From Branchinecta lynchi (taxonomy: Eukaryota > Arthropoda > Branchiopoda > Anostraca > Branchinectidae): a stretch of 64,000 nucleotides of DNA. Position numbers and translations under genes: made by a program. Below, piece by piece: positions 46,601 to 58,600 of the stretch. The notes below the pieces were generated by a model. The model made no database searches. It worked only from the letters and a program-made list of their open reading frames with translations, and was not told where the DNA came from. The stretch spans positions 18,175,280 to 18,239,279 of the forward strand of contig JAKZAP010000006.1 of NCBI GenBank assembly GCA_023053575.1, written 5' to 3'. How positions within the stretch are numbered: the first letter of the stretch is position 1; the number at the start of each line of letters is the position of its first letter.

Positions 46601-49600
46601 ACTAAAGCTGAGGTGAATCGGTCTTCCAAGCCAACGGCAATGAAGGCCTGTCAGGAGGTAAATAGTGAGAAGCAAACATCTTGTATTGTATGGACCGAGC
46701 CCTCATGCAAGAAGGGCAGCTCAGCATTGTGAATACTACTTTTCCCTTAACGAACACCCAGCAAAATAAGTTTCAAAACTTTTGATTCGGCCTGATGAAA
46801 AGGTTGTCAAATGGAAGATAGGCCTACTAGGTTGTGAGCGAGGTCTTATTTCAGAGCCAAAGCGGCTTAAGTACTTTCTACTGAATCTGTATGGCGGCTT
46901 TTTGGAGCTATAAATCGGTACTCCTATGAAGCACATAAACACGCAACAAATCATGTAACAGTAATGTGGGATTGTAACGTTTCTAGAGCGTTTAGGACCT
47001 TGACAGGGCGTCGCTCCACTCGGCGATTTCTTAAATTATTTGCGTACAAAACATGAATAACATGTTTTTACCTAGACAAGAGCTGAAAGCTCACAGGGCA
47101 CTTGCAAGAGTAGTTAGCACGGATATCGGCAAAGGTTCGCGCAGTCAAAGCCGGATGGCTCTTCCGAGCGCCACCTTCAGCTCCTCGGAAGAATATCATA
47201 GTCCTCCTGTCCGCCAATTTCTGTCCCGCTCTCTCCACCTTGAGTATGTCACACGATTGCTGGTTCCTAGCTTTCACAAGATCCCCACCGTGGCCGACTC
47301 TTGCCCGGACCTGTTACTGAACATTTCGGATATCTGACTTTGCCAGCTGTCAAAATTCATCCAAATCAAGTCATTCAGTCGGGAGTAATGTATGTAACAA
47401 GATTTCCGAGATCCCACATACAACTCCCCCGCAGTGGCCAGATTTAGTGCGGACTTGATAACGGCACATCCATGACATGCGCTTTTGCGAAATGTCAAGT
47501 TTTCATCCGAATCAGAACAGAACGAGAGCTATGCAAGTTTAAAACATTTCTGGGAATCTCTACCCCACATTACCTAGACCTGGTCCGGCTTTATAAGTGT
47601 TACTCATTAGCCCGTCATGTCCTTTAACTGTCCCTCCTTCTAGACGTGCTACAAGATATACGCCCCCCCCCCCACACCCCTAAAAGTTTCCGGATAAAGT
47701 CCAGACCTGAAATGGAACATCTGGCAAATGTGTTTGCATTCTTACCAACTGTCAAGTTTCATCCAGATCATATAACTCGTTCGAAAGTTATCCGTGTCAC
47801 AAGATTCTAGATTCCCCCTCCCTCCACTCCCTCCTGGATGGTCGGATAGTTTCAAAGTCAACCTGGTCAGGTCTCTAATGTGCCTGTCAAGTTTCATCCT
47901 CCTGGCCCGTGTGGAAATACCCTAACTCGGGATCAGCGGACACGCAGATGGACAAACAGAAAGTCGATCGGTACATAGCACACTTGAACCAAAGTCAACG
48001 CTCAATGAAGTATCGCTTTATGTACCCGCTATAAACTTGTCCATCTGTGAGCAGTAAAATATTGTGTCCCTATCGTAGCACACTGTTTTAGTCGAAACCG
48101 GAGGAAAGATGAACTCATCTAGACTTTCACGTAAAGACAAGGTGGAAACAATACCTGACTGAACCGTCTCCTTCTCGCGGGATGCAGCACTAAGCTGACT
48201 TTGCAGCTTGGAAATCTCGGTCTTCAGCTCTTCTTCGCGCTCCAGAGCATCACTGAGTTGTCGGTTCGTTTCGTTTAGCTGATCCGATGTATTCTCATTT
48301 TTCAGCTGGGCGCTTTGAATTGACGCCCGTAGCTGCGTCACTTCATTTTGGGACTGCTCCAGTTTCTGGAGAACATCGCTGTTTTTTCTGTCCAATGCAG
48401 TAACCTCATCTGCATGTCGAGAACTAAAAAAAAAAAATTCAGTAAAAATAGAGAAATATTCCATACACTCCTGCATTCGAAGTCGAAGAGGCGAAGAAGG
48501 CCTGGAAGAAACTGGGGAAAAGGCTGTCGCATCGATTCCTGACCTAATACACTGTAAAACAAAATCTTGCAGTATTTGCTACTGGGGTTATTCTTGTCTT
48601 TACTGATATAAGATTACCTCTAGTTCGGATTAATCTTACCCCAATAGAGATAAGATTAATCCCAGTAGAAAGTACTGCAGTTAACTTTAATCCTTAATCG
48701 GAGAAACTTTTTACAGTGTACCCCACCGCTACCCTTGATTATTGCAAACACTACTTCTACATTTGGTATAAAAATTCTTCTCGTGAATTTATTATTCACT
48801 TTGTAACAAATTCATGATTGATTTGCACTAATTTTTAATACCAAAGCCGATGAAGCCCTACTCGCTGGTGGTGGCAACACACGATTAGTTTTTCCCGGCC
48901 ACCTAAACCGCTGTCAGCACGCTGATCTGACGCTGATACAACAAAATTAAACTTTTCATTTACCGAGGGTCAATGGTGCTATCTCTACGGCAAAATGGAG
49001 AATCGCAGTGGAAGATTCGATGAAGAACGTGTCCGAAAGCTTTTTGGGGCTGTAAATGCCGCATTAATGCTGCATTTTCTTCTTTTTCTTTGTCCGAAAG
49101 CTGTTACCTTTTTTTCTTCTCTGACACTTCTAGAGTACCAAAATCTAAGTCAGGAAGAAGAAGAAGACAAAAGAAACAGCTGTATAAAGCTAGCAAAACG
49201 GATAAGCTACTGATATCCAACCTTCTTATCTTTCCTTTATTCGTAGGCCATCTTAGAATCTGGAATGTTTGCCGCCGAAAACACTGAGAGAATCGCCGTA
49301 CTCCCCAGTTTCTTCTTGAAAATTCAGCATAAAATTTAGCATTCTCGCTGAACTTTTCGAGGAATTTTATGCTGAATTAATGCTGCATTAATTGAGCGAA
49401 AATTTAAGTCCAAAAGCGAAATGCTGCATAAAATGCTGAATTAATTCAGCATTTTCGTTCGTTTCGGAGCTTTCGGACACGTTCATATACAATCGATACT
49501 GACTCTGTGGTCGGGAAGTGACCAGTTTGCAAGCAAGTTTGGTGAGGTTTTCGAGAAAAGCTGATGTTTTTCGATCCAAGATGATTTCAGACATGCCTAT

Positions 49601-52600
49601 TCTTATTTAATCCATATTTGTATATCTCAGGATAGACGGGACACGGTGAAAACCAACTCCAAACGGACGTAACACAAAATAGTTTCGCGAACATTTAAGT
49701 ATAATATAAACTGACCCACGCAATTCCCAAAACAATTGGGAAGCATCAACGACACAATACATAAGCAATTCTTCTTTGAGCGGGGGGGGGGGGTGAGAGT
49801 TAGCAGTGTGTTTGGTTCAGAAATTTTGTTGTCTGGACGTCGGGTAAGTCAAGCTCCTTTCTTTCTTTCTTTTTTTCTTTTTCTGTTTCTTTTTCCTTTT
49901 CTTCAAGAAATTTGTATTGTTGATGTTTCAGGGTTATTTATTCCCTTAAAGGTTAGACTCTGGGCACTAAAGCGTTGGTTTTATTTTATTGTTGTTGGCA
50001 TTTATTCAAGTGAAGAAAAGCGCAATCCTGTCCTCGTGAAAGAGATTGGCTTTTCCGTTATCTACATCTAAAAGTCGAGATATGCAGTCGTAACAAAATT
50101 CTCATGGAGTCATTGGATTCGCGGTTGAACATGTTGGAACTTTTGTTTGTATTTTTTGTTCTCGTTGCGTTTTCGATTTGTAGTGTCGCTGTTCGCAAAG
50201 TAAGTAATAACATAAGAAGACTGCTTCGAGGCAAGGCCATGGATGCGCAGCGCTGAGCCCTTAAACCATTGTGGAGTGACTCAGTGTTGAAGAACAGAGA
50301 CCGTAGCCTATCAATTTGCTGTGCTCATCGGACTCCGGAATCCGGATAAGCATTCTACTCACAATACTCACTTTTCTAGTAAGATTTCGCTTTGTAGCTT
50401 GTTGATCTCATTTCTTAAATTTATCATGGCCGACCTGTCGCCCGAGGTCCTGTTGGAACTCTCACTTCTGATCCTTAAGATATCGGCTCTTAGTACTTCA
50501 AGTTCAGTCAGAGCAACTTGAAGACGATTTTCCACAACTGACTGCTCTGAACGACTGAACTTGAGCGCTTGCTGCTTCTCATTTTCCGCCACTTCCAAAT
50601 TTTCATCGGACTTTCGCTGTTGGGCTGACATCTGATGTCGAAGGTGACGCAACTCCTCGCTGTGAGATGACGTAACGGCTTCTTTTTCCTGCTGATAGCG
50701 CTGCCGTAGCTCGGATATCTGATTCTCGAATGACAGTCGCACTTTTTCCTACAAGAACAAAACCCCATGATACAAGGTAGAACTGCTTTCTTAGCTATTA
50801 GGAATTCACTGGGTTAATAAAGTTGAGGGGAGGTCGATGAGGCCGGGATAGAAGGTAGGGTACAGTTTTACTAAATAACAAGAGCTACGAGCTCATATGG
50901 CACTTGTACCGAGTGGGCGGTACAATAAAATAGATGAGAACGTCCCAAAATACAACCGGCATCAAAAAATGAGGTTCTGACCTAGAAGTATGATCTGTTA
51001 TAGTTTCACTCAAGTCTGAGCATTTCCGGTGTCGCATCGGATCATCTGGGGCAAATGACTGTTCTAACTTCCAAGTTTCCGCCCAATAATCCACTCGTTT
51101 GATCCCTAGACGCGACTGAACGACCTAATCTGGAATCTACCGCGACCGAACGACCGAATCTGGAATCTACCGCGACCGAATCTGGTTCAGGCTCGTGAAA
51201 GGATCATCTAAAGCATCTTGTCTTACGACCTATCAAATTTCACTTGAGTCTGAGCATTTTTTGGAAAATTCCGGTACCCCCCCCCCCCCCCCCCTCCGTG
51301 GTCTCGTCTGACCCCTATGAGAGCCACGCAATTTCCGGGACTCTCCTCCAACTCCCCCTACTGTGGCCGAGTACTACTCAAAAACATAAAAGTCGTATCT
51401 CTGACATTTCTCTTCTCGTCGATCAAATTCGACTGGAATCAGAGCATAGCCTAACTGTAGATTTGCTCGGATCCAGTCCGGAGGCCAAATAACAAATCTA
51501 GGCTGCATAAACTCAGTACTTTTTATTTTGTATTTATTTATTTATATAAATAAATAAGAATACTGTCCAACTTGCCTCCCATTCGGCCTATCTGTCTGGT
51601 TTTCTGCATGTCAAAAGTTTCCGGACCTCCCAATGACGTACCTAGGACTTGCACTTGTTCTTCTCACCAAGTTTCATCACGATCCCTTAACTCTAAACGC
51701 TGCTCACTCCCTCAACTCTAAACACCTGCTCAGGTCCGGATTTAAAGTGGGACATCTGAGACATGAGATCTTTCTAAATATCAAAATTCAGTAAGATCCG
51801 ATCGCCCGTTCGGTATTTAAAAATACCTCAATTTTCCGGACTTCCCCTCCACTCACTCCCCCCAGATGGCCGGATCGGGGAAGTGACTATTTCTAGTTTA
51901 ATCTGGTCGGGTCCCTGATATGCCTGCCCAAGTTTCATCGTCCTAGTTTATGTGGAAGTGCCCGAACTAATAAAACCCTGACCGACAGACCGATGGAACG
52001 GACAGAGATTGCGGCAAGCGCCATAAAAAGAATGAAAGTACTGAACAGGGGCCACAATTTGGCTGATTTACACTCAATACTCAACATGAACTTCTTGAGA
52101 ACATTTTCATAGAGGCTGTTGAGGGGATAAAAAGCATACGAAAAAAGAACGGGACAAACCAGTAGTCCGAAATAAGAATTACCTTTAAAAATTCGACCTG
52201 TACGCGTAGTTATTCGAGAAGGGGGAGGGCGCGAGTTTCAGTAGGTTATTTTTAAGTAAATTAAACCTTACTTTTTCTTTCGCCCAAGAGAGCGACGCCG
52301 AATCCTTGTCATGAGTGATTCGTTTCAGGTCCTCTGTTCTTTTTGCCAACAGCTCCGTTAGCTCTTCGATCTCCTTCCTTGCATTAGAAAGCCTTGTGTC
52401 GCTTGCTCGCTCAGCAGTACCCATTTGGATTGTAAGCTGATTCTTTTCCTGAATAATACCATGACACAAATTAACGGGTTGATGCTTACGCAGCACTACC
52501 GCTTCAGTTTATCTCATTCCGCTTCAGTCTATCTCATTTCAAGTCTAAATGTAAATCCAGTTAAAAGGATTTCGCCTTTTTAAACTGATAAAAAAAAAAT

Positions 52601-55600
52601 CAACATGAACATACTCGGTCAGTCTTTTATTTCCAAAACCGTCAACGATACGAATTTTGAGTTATTTTAACCACTTGTAGAGGCTTAACGGCCTGCCATC
52701 TAATTGCGAGTATAATTTATTATGTTCCGTAGAAGTTTCAGCCAATTTTCTACAAAACTGTCGTTAAAAATAGTTTACTTCCTATAGGCTACCTTAAGAA
52801 AAGGGAGAAACAACAACAACAATTGGCCTTTTTGCAGTTCAGCGCTACATACGGATTAGTTTCCTCGTGTCTCCTCGTGCCTATCAACAATTCTGACAGA
52901 GAGGTATTAAAATATAGATCCATATCTGCAGGGGCGTCGCTATGGGGGGGGAGTACCACCCCCCTCGAAGAAAGAAAAAAGCCAAATTGGTAGCTGAAAG
53001 AGCGCCAGACCACACACATTGAGCTGAAGTGGGCGCTCGCAGAGCGCCCGACCACACAACTTCAGCTAAACTAGGCGCTCACCCAGGAAACCTAAATCGG
53101 AGGCTGGCTGCGCCTAGAAAATTCAGTAAGGCTGGTTCAGAGTTATCAAACCGGGTTAACATCCATCTTGAACATAGGCGGTTCTGTGTTCTCGAGTTTC
53201 TCTTCTGTTTTTCTCAGTCGTTAGGATACGAAGAGATTTCTGTATCATATTTTGCCAGAGTGAGCAAAATATCGACAAAAGACAGTTGTCCAAATAACGA
53301 ATTTCAACCAGAAGCGCATAAACCCAAATTTTCACACGAATTTGATGATAGTAATTTTCCTCCATTGTGACGTTAAAAATAAATCGGCTTCGTGAGCAAT
53401 GAAAGAAGATGCAATGACGGGCCGGATTATTGCAACACGTCATTTCATTGCTATTTGTTTTTTTTTCTGTAAATTCAGAACAAGTCTGCTCTGTTAATTT
53501 TTTTTTTCTGGCTGATCTGTCCTTTTTTTTTTAAACGGCCGAACTGAATCAAATTAACAACTTATATTCCAGCTAAACGTCTCACATTTTTCCGGGTTCG
53601 TAGTGAACTAAGACAGACGGGCAGATTCGTGTTAAGTGACCCTTATTTTCATTGGGATTCGAAAAGACGTTCTGGTCATACAGAATTCCACAAAAGTTTG
53701 CCTGCAGCGCCTTTCGTAGTAGGCTGTATGAAAGGTCGCGTGACACATTAAAAGCTAGATTTTGTTAGGGGCAAGTAGTGCTGTGCCCGAAAAAAGTCAT
53801 AGCTTACATTAAATTTTCATTCCTCTTGTTGCGAATGATTCACCTTAACCTTACAAATACTTGCTTTAATTGTGTTGCGAGAGCAACACTTTGGTTTTGT
53901 CCTCGTTTTTTTTTGTTTTTTTTTTTTTTTCCTATGGCTCCGATTTCATTTTATTCCTGGTAACTGGGAAGGGTCTAACCTGTGCGGTTTTTACGGAAAG
54001 TGTGGACCTTAGGCCGGATTGATGAATATGACATTACATTTTGGAAAGCTCCGTATAACTCTTGCCTGGGGCCAATAAGGATGGTTTTTGCTTGTCCTCG
54101 AGCGAGAGCCTACGGTTTGCGAAGTGAAGTGGAGTTGTATAGCCTATGTCGGAGAGGACCATCTCAAGTTGTGTAGCGAACCTTTCGTTTCATCAAACCA
54201 TGTTTCTGCTTTCGAGTGGAAAGCTCCGTTCTAGCACGTTAGCAGGCAGGCACCAGTTTCAAATTGAAGATGGACTAAAATCTATAAGTGTTAAATATAT
54301 GCGGCAGTTACCCGGCCCCACAGCCAACATATCTTCTTTGAGTGATAAATAGAAAAATCTACAGAGACAAAAAAGTGGCTTTTTCCCACGGGTCCGAAAG
54401 TGCTGCCATCTATTATTTCTATCCGTGTCTGCGACGATTTCAGCAGAGTTTATCATATTTTTTTTTTGCACTTGGGTTTGCGGTAGAGTAACGGTATCAG
54501 ATGTACCTCTTAAACTTTAAAAGTTCTCTCTTTGCTAAAGAAACTAGAGCTTATCCTTTGCTCCTTTCTAAGTCGTGACGTTAGAAAGTTGGCCTGCGGC
54601 GAAAAAGTCAACTTTTGAACTAAGACAGGTAGAATTTTTTTTTTCGACGGCAATCGATAGCCATTGATGAGCTGATCAAAGTATATGCCATCCATTTTTT
54701 GGTACAAAAATTCCTTCATGAGGTACACCAGTTTGAAAATTTCAAAGGGGTTGACAACTTCAGTAGTAAGGTACAGTGAAATCAAAAATAGGCGATATCA
54801 GTGATGAGACATGTAGGGGACTTTTAAGCAACAGTCGACTGTTAGCTAATAATCGTGTTCGGCAATGAGGGGTTTGGAGCTTTTGCTAGTTGGTGTACCA
54901 GTTATTTGTTTCAAGTTTTCATCCGTCACGATGTCTACGATTGCAAAGGATAAAGTTCAACTGACTGCAAAGTCAATTTAGTCCTTCTTCCGATATTATT
55001 TTGTTGTTGTTTTTACAACGCTGAAGAATAGCTTTTGATCATTTGATTATTTTTTTAGAACATCCCTTTTAAAAGCTTCGATAAGGTGACAACTTCAGCA
55101 TTAACCGACAGCGAAGAAACAAAACCATGTAGGGGACTTTTAAGCAACAGTTGACTGTTAGCTCATAATCATCTTCGGTAATGAGGGGTTTGCAGCTTTT
55201 GCTAGTTGGTGTACCTGTTATTTGTTTCCGGTGTATTCGATGATAAGAACAATTTGGTTCCCAATGGTAAGATATGCAAGGGACTTGTAAGTAATAATCG
55301 ACTGTTATGCTACAATCATCTTCTGCGATGATGGGTTTGCAACTTTTGCTAGCTGGTGTACCCATTATTTGTTTTCGGTTAACTTAATGTATATCACTGG
55401 AGAGGGACTTGTAAGTAGGAATGGTTCACGAGGGGCTAGGAATTTTTGCAAATGGGTGCACATTGTATTCGATTTCTATAAATCTGACGGTAAGAAAGTT
55501 TGTGTCGATGGTCTATCAATGTAACCGAGGATTAACTGTTTACACAACGGATACAAACGAAAATGCAAAGCAATGAAGTATTTTCATAATAATTAATAGT

Positions 55601-58600
55601 GTCATCTATGGTATTTTAATCCTGAAAAGTTACGGATAGCTTTCTATTACCAACTAGATTATATAAGATATTGTTCCAAGTTTTCATCCGTCACGATGTC
55701 TACGACTGAAAAGGATAAAGTACAACTGACTGCAAAGTTAATTTAGTCCCTTCTTCCTATATTATTTTGTTGTTGTTTTTACAACGCTGAAGAATACCTT
55801 TTGATCATATGATTAATTTTTTTAGAACTTCCCGTTTAAAAAGCTTATGCTATAATCATCTTCAGCGATGAGGGGTTTGCAACTTTTGATAGCTGGTGTA
55901 TCCATTATTTGTTTCTGGTGAATTTGATGTCAATCACGGGAGACGGACTTGTAAGTAAGAATCGGTTCACGAGGGGCTAGAAATTTTTGAAAATTGGTGC
56001 ACATTGTATTCGATTTCTGTAAATATGACAGTAAGAAAGTTTGTATCGATGGTCTATCGCTATAACCTAGGATTAACTGTTTACGCAACGGGTACAAACG
56101 ATACGGTAATGTAAAACAATAGGTAATTTTGCAATAATTAATAGTGTCATCTATGGTATTTTAATCCTGAAAAGTTACGGATAGCTTTATAATATCAACT
56201 AGATTATATAAGATATTGTTCCAAGTTTTCATCCGTCACGATATCTACGATTGAAAAGGATAAAGTTCAACTTCGACGGCAATCGATAGCCGCTGATGAG
56301 CTGATCAAAGTACATGACATCCATTTTTTGGTAAAAAAAATTCCTTTATGAGATACACCAGTTTGAAAGTTTCAAGGGGTTGACAACTTCAGTAGTAAGG
56401 TACTCACTGAAACCAAAAATAGGCGATACCAGTTGTGAGACATTTAGGGGACTTGTACGCGACAGGCGACTGTTAGCTCATAATCATCTTCGGCAATGAG
56501 GGGTTTGCAGCTCTCGCTAGTTGGCGTACCTGTCATTTGATGAACAATTTGGTTCCCAAATGTAAAACATGCAAGGGACTTGTAAGTAATAATCGGCTGT
56601 TATGCTACACAAATCTTCAGCGATGAGGGGTTTGCAACTTTTGCGATGTCACAGGTATTGGGATCCCAATACGTATTGGGATCCCAAAAAACTGAAACAG
56701 ATGGGATTTTGCTGCAACCCACGTTAAACATAGATTTAAAACTTTTCTTACCGTTTTACAAAATAAACAGGCTGGGTTAAGTGGAAAAGGTAAGTATTGA
56801 GGTAGTGTTCCAGTGAAGTTAATACAACTTACGATGATAAGAGGAGGGGCGAGCGCCGTATTGTGGTGGTTATCACGCTCTCTTGAACGCAAATAATAAC
56901 AATGCGAACATACGTCATCAGTCTTACGGGAGCTCCTGCAGAACCGATAGTTATTATCACTTATGATGATCGCGACCATCATAAGTAAATTGTAACGATA
57001 GTAACAGTCGTGGAACGAAAATAATAAGTGGGAGGAGCCAATTTACTTCTTACGGCGGGCTATGGAACGTCAGTAATAACAAGAATAGTAACGATCGTAA
57101 CTAAGAATAAGTCCCTGGAACACTACCTGAGTGTTTGCTGAACCTCTCCCCTTCCTTCGCTGTTTGTGCTCGTTCGGGGTGTTATCCAGGAAAAGTGATA
57201 GGGGGGCAGGTCCCTACTTCGGCTCCGCAAACCTCGCTATTGAAAATTCTGCTACACTTGACCCGAGGGATAGTGACTCCGGTCGCGTGTACACATGCGG
57301 AATGTTTCGTGGGTTTAAACAAAGACTATTTACACCTAGCGTACGTACTCTTCGGGTTCGATCATGGCAGTCGGGGGGTCGAAGGGGTTGAGATACGTTG
57401 TGTTGTCAAAACTTCATATGAGGATTCACTGGCAAAGTACAGACCAAGTACGTAGAAGGGACCATTAGCCCTATATTTAGAGGCAGAGGAGGGGTTTTCG
57501 GATTAAGGGTTACAAAAATATGTTTCATAAGTTAATAAGATAGTCGTTTAAGGGGTAAGGAGGCCCGCTGAATCCATATCTGAACTTGAGCCTCAATGTT
57601 GTTTCTAAATTCGATGAGAGACTCAGTATCGGGGTAAGGATGACTAGCTGAATCGAATTTTGAACTTTACTCCTTGACGGATAAGATGGCAAAAATTGTC
57701 AATATCCCGAAATTTGGATCCAACGGTTCGGCTCTCAGTAATAATAGCACTTTGCTCTACACGCAGTTCTACGGGAATGCTGCTAAAATACGAGGAATTT
57801 AGTAAGAAAAACTTTTTAATGACCTCAGAGATGCGATATTGGAGAAACATTCTTGCTTAACCCATATATCTGAACTTGGTTTTCCCATTTGATTTGCTGT
57901 TTCGCCATAAGTTGTCAAAACGGCCCAAACGGTAACTTTTTTTGTGCATATTCAACCGGTTGATTATGAATAAATAGCAAAATGTTAAAGGGGTCTGGGG
58001 AAGACTCGGAAATCTACAACATTCACTTAAGTGAATCTTACAATTGTCTGGATCAAGAAGTCCAATAAATATCAAGTTTTTGGGATCTCATCGAAACCTC
58101 GGTTCTTGTTATTTAGGTATTTTAAGACTGGATCTACCATGCAATTTCGGTAGTTGCTACAAAAGGTTGAGAACAACAAATTTATTCATATAAAAATAGC
58201 GCAAGGAGCAGGTCCGGACAACACACTTGGGACAGGCTGGGACACCAAAAAAAGATAATCTGATTTGAAAAAAAAAGTTAATGAAAGAAGAGTAAATCAA
58301 ACCAGAGAAGGAAAAAAGTAAGCAAAATAGTCTTTACGACCCAGTCGGAAGAAAACAAGTTATATTCAGACCTAACGGTAGCAGCATACACGGATGATAA
58401 TAACACATGTTGATAAAATGACGGTATACAGGCACAGTTTTTGGGATCCCAAAACGTAAGTGGAGCGATACCTATGGCATCCCAAAAGTTGTCCGTCTGT
58501 CCGACCGTCTGTGAGCACGATAAATCTCGAAGGGAACGAGATATTTCGATGGAACTTGGTGTGATGGTTCTTTGGTTCAAGGGTAAGGTCGAGTTCGTAG

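Noticed and set aside
57131..57455. Two overlapping plus-strand frames that could be a small gene
   Set aside because: No recognisable domain, no splice sites in phase with anything nearby, and the frames run into a family B copy.
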